Source: Norana najaformis
Taxonomy: Eukaryota; Annelida; Clitellata; Crassiclitellata; Hormogastridae
Direction of reading: 5' to 3'
Assembly (NCBI GenBank): GCA_964023275.1
Contig: OZ029918.1
Location: 13,896,355 to 13,960,354, forward strand
DNA length: 64,000 nt
Position 1 is the first letter of the stretch; every line of letters begins with the position of its first letter. The notes under the pieces are model-generated. The model was not told the origin of the DNA. It saw only the letters and a program-made list of their open reading frames with translations, and did not search any database. Below are positions 49,915 through 62,039 of the stretch, one piece after another. Both the position numbers and the translations under genes were made by a program.

Positions 49915-50375
49915 TACTTGTCTTCATCATACAACTCTTTATGTACTTGAAATTAGGTTTTATTTTGTGTACAATTTTTGGTTTCCCATCTGCATAATAG
50001 CAAATGTGGCATTAGCTGTTTAATGGTCACAAAATGAGTCAAGATTTTTAGTTTTTGTAGGAAAAACATGGTTTTTCACTTACAAAGAATAAGATAAATG
50101 GTTTTTTCATGTACAAAGTTTTTTCACTTACAAAGAAGTCTGTATCGTACAAATGTAGTAGCTGTCACTGCTGTGGCATTACAGGGAACCTGCTATACCC
50201 TGTACTATAAGCTGTGAATGGACAACATAAGAGCAGCCTTTTCTCGTGGATGAATCACAACATCCTGACCAGTCCTGAAGTAATGTCCCTTGAAATATCA
50301 ACTGTGGACTCGGCTGAGTTCATAATGGATTTGACTTCATCATTTACATAATTTACAACATGAGATGATCATGGC

Positions 50376-53300
50376 CTATGAGCTGGACGAATTCTCTTTG
50401 TTTTCTTCATCTACTTCCACAGTTAAGCTGGATGGTGATTCGTCTTCATCGCCATCTTCACCTTCACCATCAAGGGTTTCTTCATCTTTTGAACAGTCTC
50501 CTTGAAGCGTTGAATCTTCATCTTCATCTTCCACATCCATCAGGAACAGACGAACTCTTCGTCGTGAAGAAAACAACTGGAAGCAAACATTTAGAAAAAA
50601 TAACAGAGGGGTCGTCCATAAAGGAGGTCCTCAAAAATGACCTGCTTTGGACCCCTCCCCTTGTCCGCATTTGGCATTATCCTACCCACCCCTGCGGACC
50701 TTTTTGCTCTTGCATGGCTCATGGTGCTACAGATTGGTGTACTGCCACATCCAGCAAAGGGAGTCTAACTGGATACAGCACAATACAGCTGCTGTCCGAC
50801 TGAAGTTGGTGTTTAAGGCAAAGGCTGTAATGAAATAACTATGTACCAAATTTAGATGCAGACGTGCGCATTGGGTAAAACCCCTCCACTACTCCGCCCC
50901 TTTGAGGGCGTCCTTTATGGACGACCCCTAGATAACTTGTTCAGCAGCATTTCATGTGCAAGAACTGCACCTAAGTAGATTTCATCCCTAATCCTTTGTT
51001 CTTTGTGGGAGAGGCCTCTACAGTTTGTCATGCTCTAACCCTCACCCTAATCTACTCAGTGGTATTCCTCCCAAATGAAATATGGGCATGGCTCAATTGT
51101 TCTTTGGATTCACCCCTTGCTCTGATTAAAGGTACATAAACCCTATAGCAGCTGTCAGTTATATTTCATCACAAACATTTGGTTAAGTGGAAGCAAAAAA
51201 TTAATAGGCCATTCCTTCAGTCCATATAATACTGACCACGCAAGAGACCTTTCGAGTTCCGCTGACGGCAAATTTTGACGCTTTCATATTTTCAAGCAAC
51301 CGGAACCCATCAACTGAAGCAGATCCATCAACATCTTTACTCGATCTGGAAAAAAAGTTGCAGGTAGTTCCAAAGAGTGAATAACAAAACAACCTAATGT
51401 AATCGAGCTGTAGCCTTTGATTTATTTAGCACCACTATCTGTTAGGCAACAGTGGTTATGCGTTGCGACTGCTCATTCAGCGACTATCACAGCTGCAAAC
51501 CCTATGTCAAATCCTTCGTCTTGTCTAAATGTAAAGGGAACCCTGCCATTCAGTCTCATCTTGTCTTTAGCTGTCTTCACCCTGAAGGTTGGTCACGCCA
51601 TGAACCGTGTCACTCTATGTGCATGTGTAAAAATAAGAATTGATACTAGAATAGATTTACTAATACATCAGCACATATATATCTTTAGTTGCTACATGGT
51701 GTTCAAAAGTAACCTACTAGCACCTATGTTCATAAGTGACAAGACCAATTCCTGAAAATGAGGTGCAGAATGCTCAAGAGAGATCTTTGATAAACCAGTG
51801 ACTACCTACACTTAACAAGCCTGTGTTTGTCAAATCAAGGAGCCAACACCACTTCCAGCATGCTTTGAAGAACATCGCAGAAGTAGCTCACAGTGCTCGG
51901 GAAACCCTAGATACGTTTAACACTGAATCATGCTCACTCGGCAGTACTTACAAGTTGTTAAGCCGAACAGATGTTTGGCCTTCTACAGAGATGGGCTTGA
52001 AGAATAATTCCACAGAGGAAATCGGAACCTGCAAAAGTATCGGCCGGCCATTGTCACAGTCTTCTTGAAGCAACAATGACAACGTGCTGCTCTCGTAAAA
52101 CGACAAATCGAGAACCAGACAATTTGACAGGCTGCAACAAAACAACAGTAAATGGACAAATGATCAGAAAACATTGCCAAATACTCCCGAATACTTGTCA
52201 CTGCTACTGAAATGCATCAAAACAATATTTTCACAAGAGGCAGAACTAAAAGAGCAGCAACTCACTTCTTTATCTGCTGTCGCGCTGTTCGTTCTTTTGG
52301 CAGCTTAATCTGATCTGGTTCCAGCACAAGAACCTCCAACTGACAGCTGCCAATCAAACACAAAAGTACCTGTCATTATGCACATATTGCTTCTGGTCAC
52401 AGTTATTGCAGTTTTCAGAGAACTGAAGTGATGATGATAACTGATGAAGATAATCATGACAGTGAAGATATTTCTTACAATGATGAAAGCGGTGATGATC
52501 TTTTCATCTGAGAAAGCTTCACAGAGGCTTCAAAACTCTCTTCCTATGTGATACAAAGCTCTTCTCCATCTTCAAAAGCATCAGACACCTTCATCAGCTG
52601 GACTGATTGCCTCTTGAATTGCACATTAAGCTCCAAACAGTATACTTCACTTTCAAAGCACAGAACACTAGCCGTCCATTATATCTTCATACTTTGCATG
52701 ACCGACTCATCTTCATTCATCCACGTGTCAGACTCAAATGTAAAAGTGCTAGTAATGAATTACCTAAACAAATGATCAAGACATTGAAAAATTGTGATGA
52801 ATTTCGTTCCGACAACGAACATGACAAGATGATTCAGAACAGTTTCTAGACAGTCAGTGCTGTATTAAGAAATTCCTGTCTCCAAATGTACCTGGATGAT
52901 GCTCGAAGAACCGGCTGTCGACAGACAAAGAACCGTGGACATCTGGCTCCCTTGAAGAAGAATGCTGAGTAGGTAAACACGTCATCATCAATTGCTACGT
53001 TGCACCTTTAAGGGACATAAATTATTAGCAAGTCTTACTGTGTCTCTGTTCGGACAGCACCACTGCCTCAATGATACGAATAATGCCCCACTTACACCGA
53101 ACTGTTCCACGTGTAACTGGTTCTACTAATGGCTCAGTAGCATCAAATCAACAGCACAGTATGTAGTCTAACCATCAATCGATGATGCTGAGCTGTTGCA
53201 ACTTACAGCTTGTAAAGAGGCATTACGAAGTTTTAGTTGCATTAATCTGTGCATCAGTCCCTTGCACCAAGTAACTGAACAGCGACCATCTCTTGAACCA

Positions 53301-56300
53301 AGGCTCCAACTCTTACTCTTTACAGCAAATGGTGATCATGCTACCAGCTGCCACCTTGTTATGCAAACAAAGGATTTAATAAACATTATCTAGAAGAAAT
53401 TTCACAGAATTAAAACCATCAGCATCAGTCATTACATGACGTCATGGTTTAATCGGTAGCATCCTTACATCGAGACTAACCAAAAGGGCTCTGAGTCTGC
53501 AGTAACCTTTGGCAAGCCGTGTGCATGCAATCGTCCATTTGGGGCGAAGTTTGCCAGCAGAGATAATGCATTTGCCCAGTATCAGCCAAGAAAAGGAAAT
53601 GAACCAAATTTAAACAGATTCAATAGATAATAATTTGATCCTTCAAATAAAGCAAGAAACAGGCTTACTGTGATATGCGACTTGTGAAGGGAGACTCTCT
53701 AAAAAACATTTGCAACTTTATTCATGGTAGTCATAGTTAATGTAAATTGATGACAAAGCCAAGGCAGAATCATAGTTCAAGGCTTAAAAAAGGAATAATG
53801 TCCAACAATAAGTCTAAGATTTTCTGCTAGAGAATTTTTCAAAGCATCAAAATATTGTTTAGGACAGAAACAGTTGAAAACATAAATGGTGCTTCCGCCT
53901 GACGCTGGTGACCTTTTTCAAACTTTTTGTTACAGAAATTCACGGCCAGTTATAGCAAAATCTGGAATATATTTAAAGTAGGTGCAAAAATCTATCCGAG
54001 AATTTAACATATAAAATATTATATTAGTATCAAATTTCTAGCTGCTTATCCAAGTGCTGACCTAAAGTTGTCAAAAACATTCACCAAAAGCTTTTCTACT
54101 TACATCGAATCGTCAACAACAGAGACGGAGGAAATGAAATGGAAAGTCTTGCCAACACTTTCCTAAAATAAAAAAAATTTCAATATATAAACAAACTGTA
54201 ATTTTGTATAATTTATCTCAGAAATGGTTAGTAAACCATAAAAGAAACTTAATGTATATTCATTTGTATTATGTTGTAAAACTACAAATTCCACATAAAG
54301 TACATAAAGGTTGCATGTCCCAGAGTTGCACTGAGGGGGGCACTTAATTCCTTTTCTTTGGGCCCTTGAGCCGGCAGTGGACGAATCTCAAGGTCCTGGA
54401 CAAGGGACCAGTGCATTGCAGGACTTCTATTTACTTCTCAGCTTGTACCAATACCAAATTATACTTACTAGTGACAGAATAACATGCACAAAATACTTAC
54501 CAGGGTCTTTACATGGGCAGTGTTGTCTTGTAAATGTATTGCATCATAAGGAAAGGCTAAGTAAGCTCAGGTCACAATAAGCAAGGCAAAGGTCAGGTAA
54601 GATACGCTCAGTCAGGATTAGACAAGGCCAAGCAGATACGCCGAGACAATGTACTTTAGTGCAAAGTACAAGTGCCAATCATTCAACAACATTTACAACC
54701 TGAAAGTCACAGCAAGTCACAAAATTCACTGCTCGGCCTTGAAGACCTGAAGAGCCCTTTCTAAGCAGTTGTCTGGATTTACGTTGCTGCGTTTCCGTGA
54801 TTCGGATGCTACTATGATAATGATGATGATGGTGAACAATGTTGCTTTCTAAAGCCACCCTTTGCTTTCTGGATGTAGGATCCGGGTGCTCTGAGAACGA
54901 AACTGCAGACGGGAACAGATGCTGAGAAAGCAAGACTTATGTTACAAAGAACAGACACTTACTGCACATTTCTGAAGCAACTCGTCCAACGTCTCACGCA
55001 GCATTTGGTGCATCTGTGCGAGGGATTTACGAGACATAGTAGGGTACAAGAAAGGACTTTCTACAACATTTGATATTCAGCAGTTCAATGCCCTTCACTG
55101 TTCTAGAGTTCTCTCTTCATAGCATGAAGATAACACTAACAGGCAACTATTAACGGCATTTCACTACTACAATGCCTCAATACAAGTTGCACTTCAATTT
55201 ACCAGAAACTAATAATTAAATGCTACAATCTACAGTAAAAGAATTTCATCAAAAAAACCACAACATCTTTCCTATTTCCTTTGTGAAAACTTATGGCACA
55301 GTCTTTGCCACAGTTTCCATAAACCTCCAGTTGAAGACCATTTGCTCATGATTATGGTCTTGTGTCATCAGGTTGGAAGCACCCAAGAGAGGAATTTTCT
55401 TGAAGAGGCGCTAAATAAATGTGCACTTATGACAACAAATTCTGTGCCATTACTTGGCTTTACCACAACTTGTTGTCTGCAAAACAGTCATGATGAAGTT
55501 TCACTGAATGCTGCCAGTTACAAGAAACTAAGTCTGATTCTGCAGATAACTGGGCATCTACTAAGCACTTCCAAGTCCTAGGCATCATAAAGATGTGTAA
55601 ATGAATTACATAATACACCACTTTACATGTATTACACAAAAGCCTAAGACAACAGTTCATTATACCTTTAACTGTGTTGCTGTTTTCGAGGAACTGTAGC
55701 CACGGGTTGCCGGAGTTGTCTATTGGATTGGTTAAATCTTCCTTTTTCAAATACTAAAACAATCCCAGAGTTTAAGGCGTAAGAGACTGCTGCAGTGTAA
55801 AGTTGTGCAATCCGACATTTGCATGCATTGGAAAACATCTCTGTGGGTGCATCACTGGATCCAATAGAGCTAATATGGGCCTAACTAGCTTCTGCAACAC
55901 TGCTGCTCTGTAAGAACTCGACTAGCTTTAGCCAATCCAGTCACCACATGTCAAACATCCTAATTCATATCAATTCGACTTCACAAGTAACACAACTTAG
56001 GATGAATCACCCCAAAAAAGTAACAGTAAAAATAATACTAAGTAACAGAACATTGTAACAGGTTACAGTTCATCAGCATTTGCATTTTTGAAGTTATGAG
56101 CTGTGAACATTTATTATAGATTGAATCAGCCAACCCTAACCTGGCCAACTTTCTCCAGCCGGAAGCGACACTTGGACGGTTCAACCTGTTACACAAACGT
56201 ACAAAACCACTTCAGCGTTAACCCAACAAATCTAAACACATAAATGGAATAATTACTGTTATTGGCATTTTTACACAATGTCCACCATGGCTTTCATTCA

Positions 56301-59300
56301 AATATTACTGCATTGTCAAAACAAACTGAACCCTTGTAACAGCTCTTAATACTGAAGTCAGCATGTATGTATGTATCAAGGCATTCATGCAGCACCTTTA
56401 AGGAACCTCTCTTGGTGCAGCATGATAAACGAGGCTGCACAGCATTCTGAGACACAAGTTTTCAATTGTATTCTACCATAATTTGCATTTATATAAAAAT
56501 AAATATATTCTCATAAGCAAAAACACAAGATCACCTCGGTAAAGTTGTCCCGCAGAAATTGTGCCACAAACGAAAGATCTTGCTGACTCATCTGCATTTT
56601 GAACAAATTACAGAATCTATTTAATAAATGACAACATCAGTCAAATCATTATCAGAAGAAGACTAAAACTGGTCACAAGTGTACACCAGATGAAGTGGTG
56701 GCCGTTAACACATTGCTTGACCTATACACGGCTAGGATTACAGACCTTATCCTGTGAAGAAAAAGCATCATCTGAGCTGTGTATGCCATTGAAATATTTC
56801 ATCCCATTGTTGGATTGTATCTTACTGGTAAACAGATTTAGCAATTCTTACTGTACTAAGAAATAAAACACAGAGACGACACTTAAGCGATTAATGCACT
56901 TCAGCCAAAGGATTCAAGGCTTCAAAGGCTCCAATCATGAAGAAAACACCCAAGCAATTCTGAACAGACTAGAATAGAGAACAGAATATGAATGGAGACA
57001 GACAGACAGAAAGACAGACAGACAGAGACAGACAGACAAACAGACCTTGTTTACAGAGGCTGGTATTGATTCTTCCGATAGCCGTAAAATAACTGAAACA
57101 AACAGACAACTCACTCATCATGAAACACAAACCATGAGGAAAAGTTTACCCAAGAAGTTAAACAATTCTTCAAGGGTGAGACCTTGTTATCCCACATCAT
57201 CTGAAAATAATAATTTGTCAAATCCGTTATCTACGAAACAGTACATGTCACTTACTGAAAGTCTTCATGTGACAGAATTCATATGATAACTTTATTATTA
57301 TTATTTCTGCATTTACTAAGCACCGCTTCTAATGTCTAAGCATCAACTGATGGCACAGCACAAATGTAAGTGAAAGACTTGCTCAAGGTCACTACACAGT
57401 CTCAGGCTGCTCCCTGAAACCTGTACTCTCTGCATTACAAGCCAAGCACTCTAAGTGATTGGCTACCCTGCCCCCAAAGAGGCTCTACTTCATATATAAC
57501 GAGGCTGCAACATGTGGCTAGCAACAATACATAGAAAACCACGTACCTAGGAGCAATATGCATCTTCAGTGGGTTTCAACTAATGGGGGTAGGGGAGATT
57601 GGGGGGGGGGGGGGCAAGTTCCCCTCTCCCCTACAAATCACACCCTGCTTATAGTAAACAACTTAGTTTCTAAATTACTGCTAAGTAACCTAAATATTTA
57701 TTCATTTATTTATTTATTCTAAATCTCCATAAAATTCTCACATATAATCACTGAAGCTATTACTGAACACTGACCAACATAAAGCCACCGGAAAAATGCT
57801 TTAAAGTTCTTCATGCTGCCGTCAATAACTCTAAAAAACAGAACAATAAGAATTTGGCTTCTTTAACAACAACAACAATGGCAGCAATAATGATATCACT
57901 CACACAAACCAAAGAAAACAACGACCAGTTGTTAGGTTATTGAATTGCACAACTTGCTTCCCTTGGAAACCAAAGCTACCATTTCCACCAGTGGTTAACT
58001 TCTTTTCTGCAAGGTCAAACACTGGCTTCCTATGAGTCAGCGCATTCACTATAGGGTCATCGTCTTTGTTTGGAACTCCTTGTTGGTTACTGGCCCCTCT
58101 TACTTGAGGGAGCTTTGCCTACCTGTCCGGTCCAATTTGGGACGTGCTTCTCTTCGCTCCGCCGCTAGTGGTAATCTATTAGTGCCTCGCGCTTGCATCT
58201 CGACCATGCAGCGTCTTGCTTTCTCTGTTGCTGGCCCAACCCTCTGGAATGGACTTCCTGTTACTCTACGTCTTCTACCACGGGATTTTACTTCTATCTT
58301 CTATTCTTCTCTTAAGACTGTTCTTTTTCGCCGAGGTTGGTTTGGGAGAGCTTCTGAGTAGTTTTCTTGAAGGGGCGCTGTATAAGTGTTCTGTATAAAA
58401 TTTAAAAAAATAAAAATAAACACGGATGTCTCTTCACAAAAATGTTCTTCATGGATACTTAGCAAATCTTTCGGAACATTATGGTATATCAGACAGATAA
58501 AAAGATCACCTACGGATGAACTTCTCATTCTTAGCAAACTCCCTCAGTCAAGCAAGGAGCATCTTATGGAAGTTTGTTCTAGGCAACATGTAAACCTCCA
58601 GACACATACACATATACCGAGAATTCTGCATTGTACAAGACACACTTTATGCGCACAACAGTTCATGTACTATGCTAACATCACGCAGTCAATCTAGAGA
58701 ATTTCTTTGTCGTTAGTTATTCACATTAAACAACATACTGTTGCAGTTCACTGGCCTTGAGAAGCAACGATCCGGCACGGTTGATCGCCTCCATTGTCTT
58801 CTCATGGCACAAACCCAGAGGACCAAACTTTTCTGGCCACAGCGACATCCCCTTCACATCAGACAGGTGAGACAGAATCGCCTGACCAACGCTAACACAA
58901 ACAATCCAACAACATGTGCTTATACATACGTACATACAACAACGTTCTGTTGTTCCACCATTTCGCCGACAGCCACCAACCACAGCAGAAGCCAAGTGCA
59001 AACATTTTGGTACATAATAGCATCATTACTAAAATTACAATGACAATTAAAAACATTAATAACCGAAGTAATAAGAAAAGCAGCAATGATGATCACTTAA
59101 AAATGACCTCATATATATTTACAAACTGAGGCCAACTGCAAGCAAATCCATGTTTATAATCAGAACACTATGTAGCAACATATTTGAAGTTTCATTCTGA
59201 AAGATTGACACATACATGTATATCCATTGTTGCATGCTGGAAAGCGATTAGGCTCGTAGAGGTATAGGCCCAACCAGCAGACAACGTTCGTTGGTTTAAA

Positions 59301-60342
59301 ACTTTGTATTCTCGACTTCAAATGGCAATAACAACTTCCACTCAACGAACTTTCCCCAACACGACAATCTCTGAACCATCTCTCAGTCCTCGCTGAGAGT
59401 AACTGAGTGTCTCACAAGAACTTTTCATTCACCGCAATCTCTCTCTTTTATACATTCTCCTCTCCCGGCGAGACGACCACTCCTCTAAACACTCCCTCCA
59501 ACACTCCTTCAACCACTCCTCTCCACACCAGTGCATGCGCATGTGTTCCTACCTGAATGTTACATGGGCACGGGTCACCTCCTGACTTAACCCAACCTTC
59601 CTTCCGCACGTGCCCCTGTAACACCATAAATATATGGAAAGCCAATTGCATAAATAATAAGCTACCTCTGAAAGTGCTTAAGAAGCAGTTTCTGAATGTT
59701 GGAGTAGGAATTCTCAATGGAGTGGCCCAACTTCTTCAGACCCTTTGAACAGACAAAAACCATCAGCACAGCAAAAGCACAGGAGATTTAACGTCAAAAG
59801 TAGGCACAACGAGAGCTCAAGACATCACCTCACGCAAGTGAACTTGTAAAACTTAATGGCAAGTACACAGCACTTCATGTGCAACTACCAAGAGCTAATT
59901 TGGCAGGGTAAAGTACGGTAAGGTAAAGTAAGGTATCTGCACTTCGATTAAAAACAGTGAGCTATTTAACACCTAACTATCCGGTATTTAACACATATCT
60001 ATCCAGTATTTAACACATATCCATCCAGTATTCAACATATAACTATCCAGTATAAAACACATATCTATTCAGCACTGCAGGAAACTGATAAGAGCATTTT
60101 TTCTCTGCCTCAACCATGGCAATTCTTATTGGCAAGACAGTCAAAAGCTGAACAAATGTCCAGCTGACACAGAAACAGCGGAGCAACTCTCTTTATAGAA
60201 TGTGCTGCTCATTAACATTCAGTTGCCAAACTTGGTACACACACGTTAACAAAACTGTCTGACACATGCACTGAAAGACCAAAATCTTTCTCCACTCACC
60301 TTTTCTGTAAGGTCAAAAATCAGAAAGTTTTTCAGTTCGTCG
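50376..60342 (-). CDS. ANAPC4: Anaphase-promoting complex subunit 4, C-terminal half
   Basis: Scaffold subunit of the APC/C ubiquitin ligase that drives mitotic exit. Minus-strand exons: 60342-60300, 59742-59666, 58891-58739, 57830-57775, 57092-57046, 56591-56535, 56185-56141, 55753-55666, 55060-54963, 54162-54104, possibly 53698-53669, 52346-52266, 51345-51237 and 50576-50376 (stop). Phases agree at every junction. Near-identical blocks to vertebrate ANAPC4: GLKKLGHSIENSYSNIQKLL; VIDGSMKNFKAFFRWLYV; then ILRLSEESIPASVNKMSQQD; LEKVGQYLKKED; SRKSLAQMHQML; FRLLENMKASKF; and KVSCVLFSSRRRVRLFLMDV. The tail is acidic and ends ENKENSSSS, as in the family. This covers the helical long domain and C-terminus. 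The N-terminal WD40 exons are not found, and the stretch between exons 54104 and 52266 is about 100 residues shorter than human, so exons may be missing there. Confidence 0.92.
50608..50928. mobile_element. Intact short TIR element (MITE-like), copy 2
   Basis: 321 bp with perfect 18-bp terminal inverted repeats GGGGTCGTCCATAAAGGA. There is no coding capacity. It begins 31 bases upstream of the splice acceptor of the last ANAPC4 exon. Related to 151-949 and 19031-19147. Confidence 0.85.
51458..51643 (+). other. Cysteine-rich small open frame, unassigned
   Basis: 61 codons beginning MRCDCSFSDYHSCKPYVKSF with nine cysteines, antisense in an ANAPC4 intron. There is no signal peptide, splice context or known pattern; chance is the likelier explanation. 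Confidence 0.12.
52560..52850 (+). mobile_element. LINE 3' fragment
   Basis: A plus-strand frame starting around PLELHIKLQTVYFTFKAQ, with SNELPKQMIKTLKNCDEF later, has the layout of a CR1/L2 ORF2 C-terminus after the 'WLP' motif. Strongly decayed. Confidence 0.35.
53440..53605 (+). mobile_element. tRNA-derived SINE, family A, copy 4
   Basis: Plus-strand head TGGTTTAATCGGTAGCATC (A-box-like) and GGGCTCTGAGTC (decayed B-box). Then comes a taacctttggcaag block and, after an internal deletion, gccaagaaaaggaaatgaac, all matching the reverse complement of 19603-19893. Confidence 0.6.
54316..54530 (-). mobile_element. tRNA-derived SINE, family A, copy 3 (head decayed)
   Basis: Matches 19620-19830 closely (cccttgagccggcagtggac, ccagtgcattgcaggactt). 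The tRNA-like head is lost. A degenerate GGTAAG-type array follows at 54540-54650. Confidence 0.65.
55385..55432 (+). mobile_element. LINE/SINE 3' tail fragment
   Basis: Reads ttcttgaagaggcgctaaat followed by aaatgtgcacttat, the same tail as at 6905 and 58360. Confidence 0.5.
57288..57475 (-). mobile_element. tRNA-derived SINE, family B
   Basis: The minus-strand copy of 32982-33167: tRNA-like head GGCTTGTAATGCAGAGAGTA, body with ctgtgtagtgaccttgagca, 3' end ggtgcttagtaaatgcagaa and an (ATA)n tail. Confidence 0.75.
57601..57614. repeat. Poly-G run
   Basis: Near-uninterrupted run of G in an ANAPC4 intron; its length is likely to be unreliable in sequencing. Confidence 0.8.
57960..58400 (+). 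mobile_element. CR1/L2-like LINE, ORF2 C-terminus and 3' tail
   Basis: An almost intact plus-strand frame: HWLPMSQRIHYRVIVFVWNS, LPVRSNLGRASLRSAA, SVAGPTLWNGLPVTLR and LKTVLF, followed by ttcttgaaggggcgctgtat as 3' tail. It lies antisense in the ANAPC4 intron between 57830 and 58739. The best preserved LINE end in the window. Confidence 0.85.
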
Positions 60343-62039
60343 CTGAAATTACAAAATGTAACCAATCAACACACTTAACGGTAGAGCAGCAATGTAAGTT
60401 GATATGTACACCCCATCTACTTGTAGTGAAGTCACTAAACAGTAAAGCAGAAGTAATTAACAACTAAATACACATCAACTTCTGTCGGACCAGCTAATAG
60501 TCCCATCGACTGTGTACATCCAAAGCACTCATTCTACAGATGACTTCAGCAGAGGGCTACTAGAAAGAAGCATCTTTAATAGTCTTGAGTTATCGTGATG
60601 GAATCTAGATCTGGGTTGGTAGGCACTAGACTACTGCACCATCTTGGGTCACAGATAATATCTACAGGTAGCTCTACCAAGTGTGCGTTTGCAAATAACA
60701 ACTTTAGCAAAACAAACCTTGGCATGCCGAACATCAGAAGTTTCAAGAAGTCCTTGCTTACAGACCCTCCACCAATTTTCTTCATCAAATACATACAACA
60801 AGCAATGTAGCAAATACACAGCAAAGTTACATGCACAGGACATAGCACAGTAATATAGCACAAGATACTTTGTAGCAGTTCATGATCCACTTAGCTATAG
60901 TTATATGGACCCCAACACAAATCAGACTTAACACGCAGTAATCATTTGCACATGGTCCACAAATAGACAAGTGTCGTGAATTAGGGAGATTCACACCTGC
61001 AGCAGATATTTAGGGAAGCAAACAAATGCACAGACGGTCAGTAGTATAAGGCAGCCAAGACCTACCTTTTCAGGTACCCATTATTACTCCAGATTATTCT
61101 TGAATCATTTGTGACATTTTCTTAGAAGATATTCCATAAACACACATGCACACTCTTCCACAAGTTAGGTTTAGGGTCATACAGGGGATGATTAAGCATC
61201 AGGTTTCACCAACAAAGGTAAAAATATACTTTGAGATAGTTGGCCATAATGCAGAAGACTTATTATAATCCCCATCCAGTCATTGCCAAGTCTCTTGACT
61301 GGAATGTGAAACGACCATGGCTTATCACACAAGGCAGAACTGGCCGTGGGAAATGCTGCCTATAGCACTTCAGCCCTGCAAGAGGGACTTACTGACTTAA
61401 TCTCCACACACCAGCCTTCACAGCGGCTGCAGGTTCACATCCGTAAGAATATCCCCTGAACAATAAGGGAGAGGAGGGTATGTTAGCACTAGTGATTGTG
61501 TACCCAAGATCCGCTCTGAGCACCAAGTAATTGTGACCCACCGTGCCAAATGTAGGCTTTTGTCATCAAAAATCAAAATCCACTTTATTCTTCCATAACG
61601 TTCTGCTCTCTGAGACATTTCAAATGACGTATTACTTATTATTTTACGATGTTCCTAACCGGAGCTGTGCATTGTTAAAATTAGTAGTCAAAGAAACTGA
61701 ATTCGGAGAAAAAGGCAATCAAAGTTTTGACTCAGATAGTCCTTAGCAACGCATACTTGTAATAAAGCTATTAGCCTGTAATTTGGCAAACATAATTAGT
61801 GGCACAGTATCTCACTATGGTGAAAGTTTCAGCCATTTATATTATAAACTGGCAAAATAACAACAATTGGAAATACGCGCCAAAATATTTTAAAAACCAA
61901 AAATCTCAAACATCGGTTTGTAACCGTAGTCTCTGCATCACAAACTTAATGCTACAAAATGTAAATTATTAACAACAGGTACTAGTATTAGAGTTGCAAT
62001 TAAAAGAAACTACAGTTATTAAAGACAATAACTGCCATA
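60343..62039 (-). other. Probable ANAPC4 intron(s); one weak exon candidate
   Basis: At 61120-61066 a phase-compatible minus-strand segment (donor AAAAG|gtaggt) would add NVTNDSRIIWSNNGYLK before the first confirmed ANAPC4 exon. It is only weakly similar to the expected LLLWGKAS region. A second exon-like segment at 61463-61394 has good splice sites but no recognisable match. No repeat was assigned. Confidence 0.25.

Larger units (their letters stand above)
47732..50375. other. Spacer with repeats between FKBPL-like and ANAPC4
   Basis: Contains two family C SINE copies, a LINE end and a (GA)n run. The first exon(s) of the FKBPL-like gene should lie here or further right but were not found. 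Confidence 0.4.

Noticed and set aside
57120..57215. Minus-strand exon-like segment LTLEELFNFLGKLFLM, first taken for an ANAPC4 exon
   Set aside because: The exon 57092-57046 fits phase and family sequence much better (ILRLSEESIPASVNK), and the rejected segment needs a weak acceptor behind an in-frame stop.
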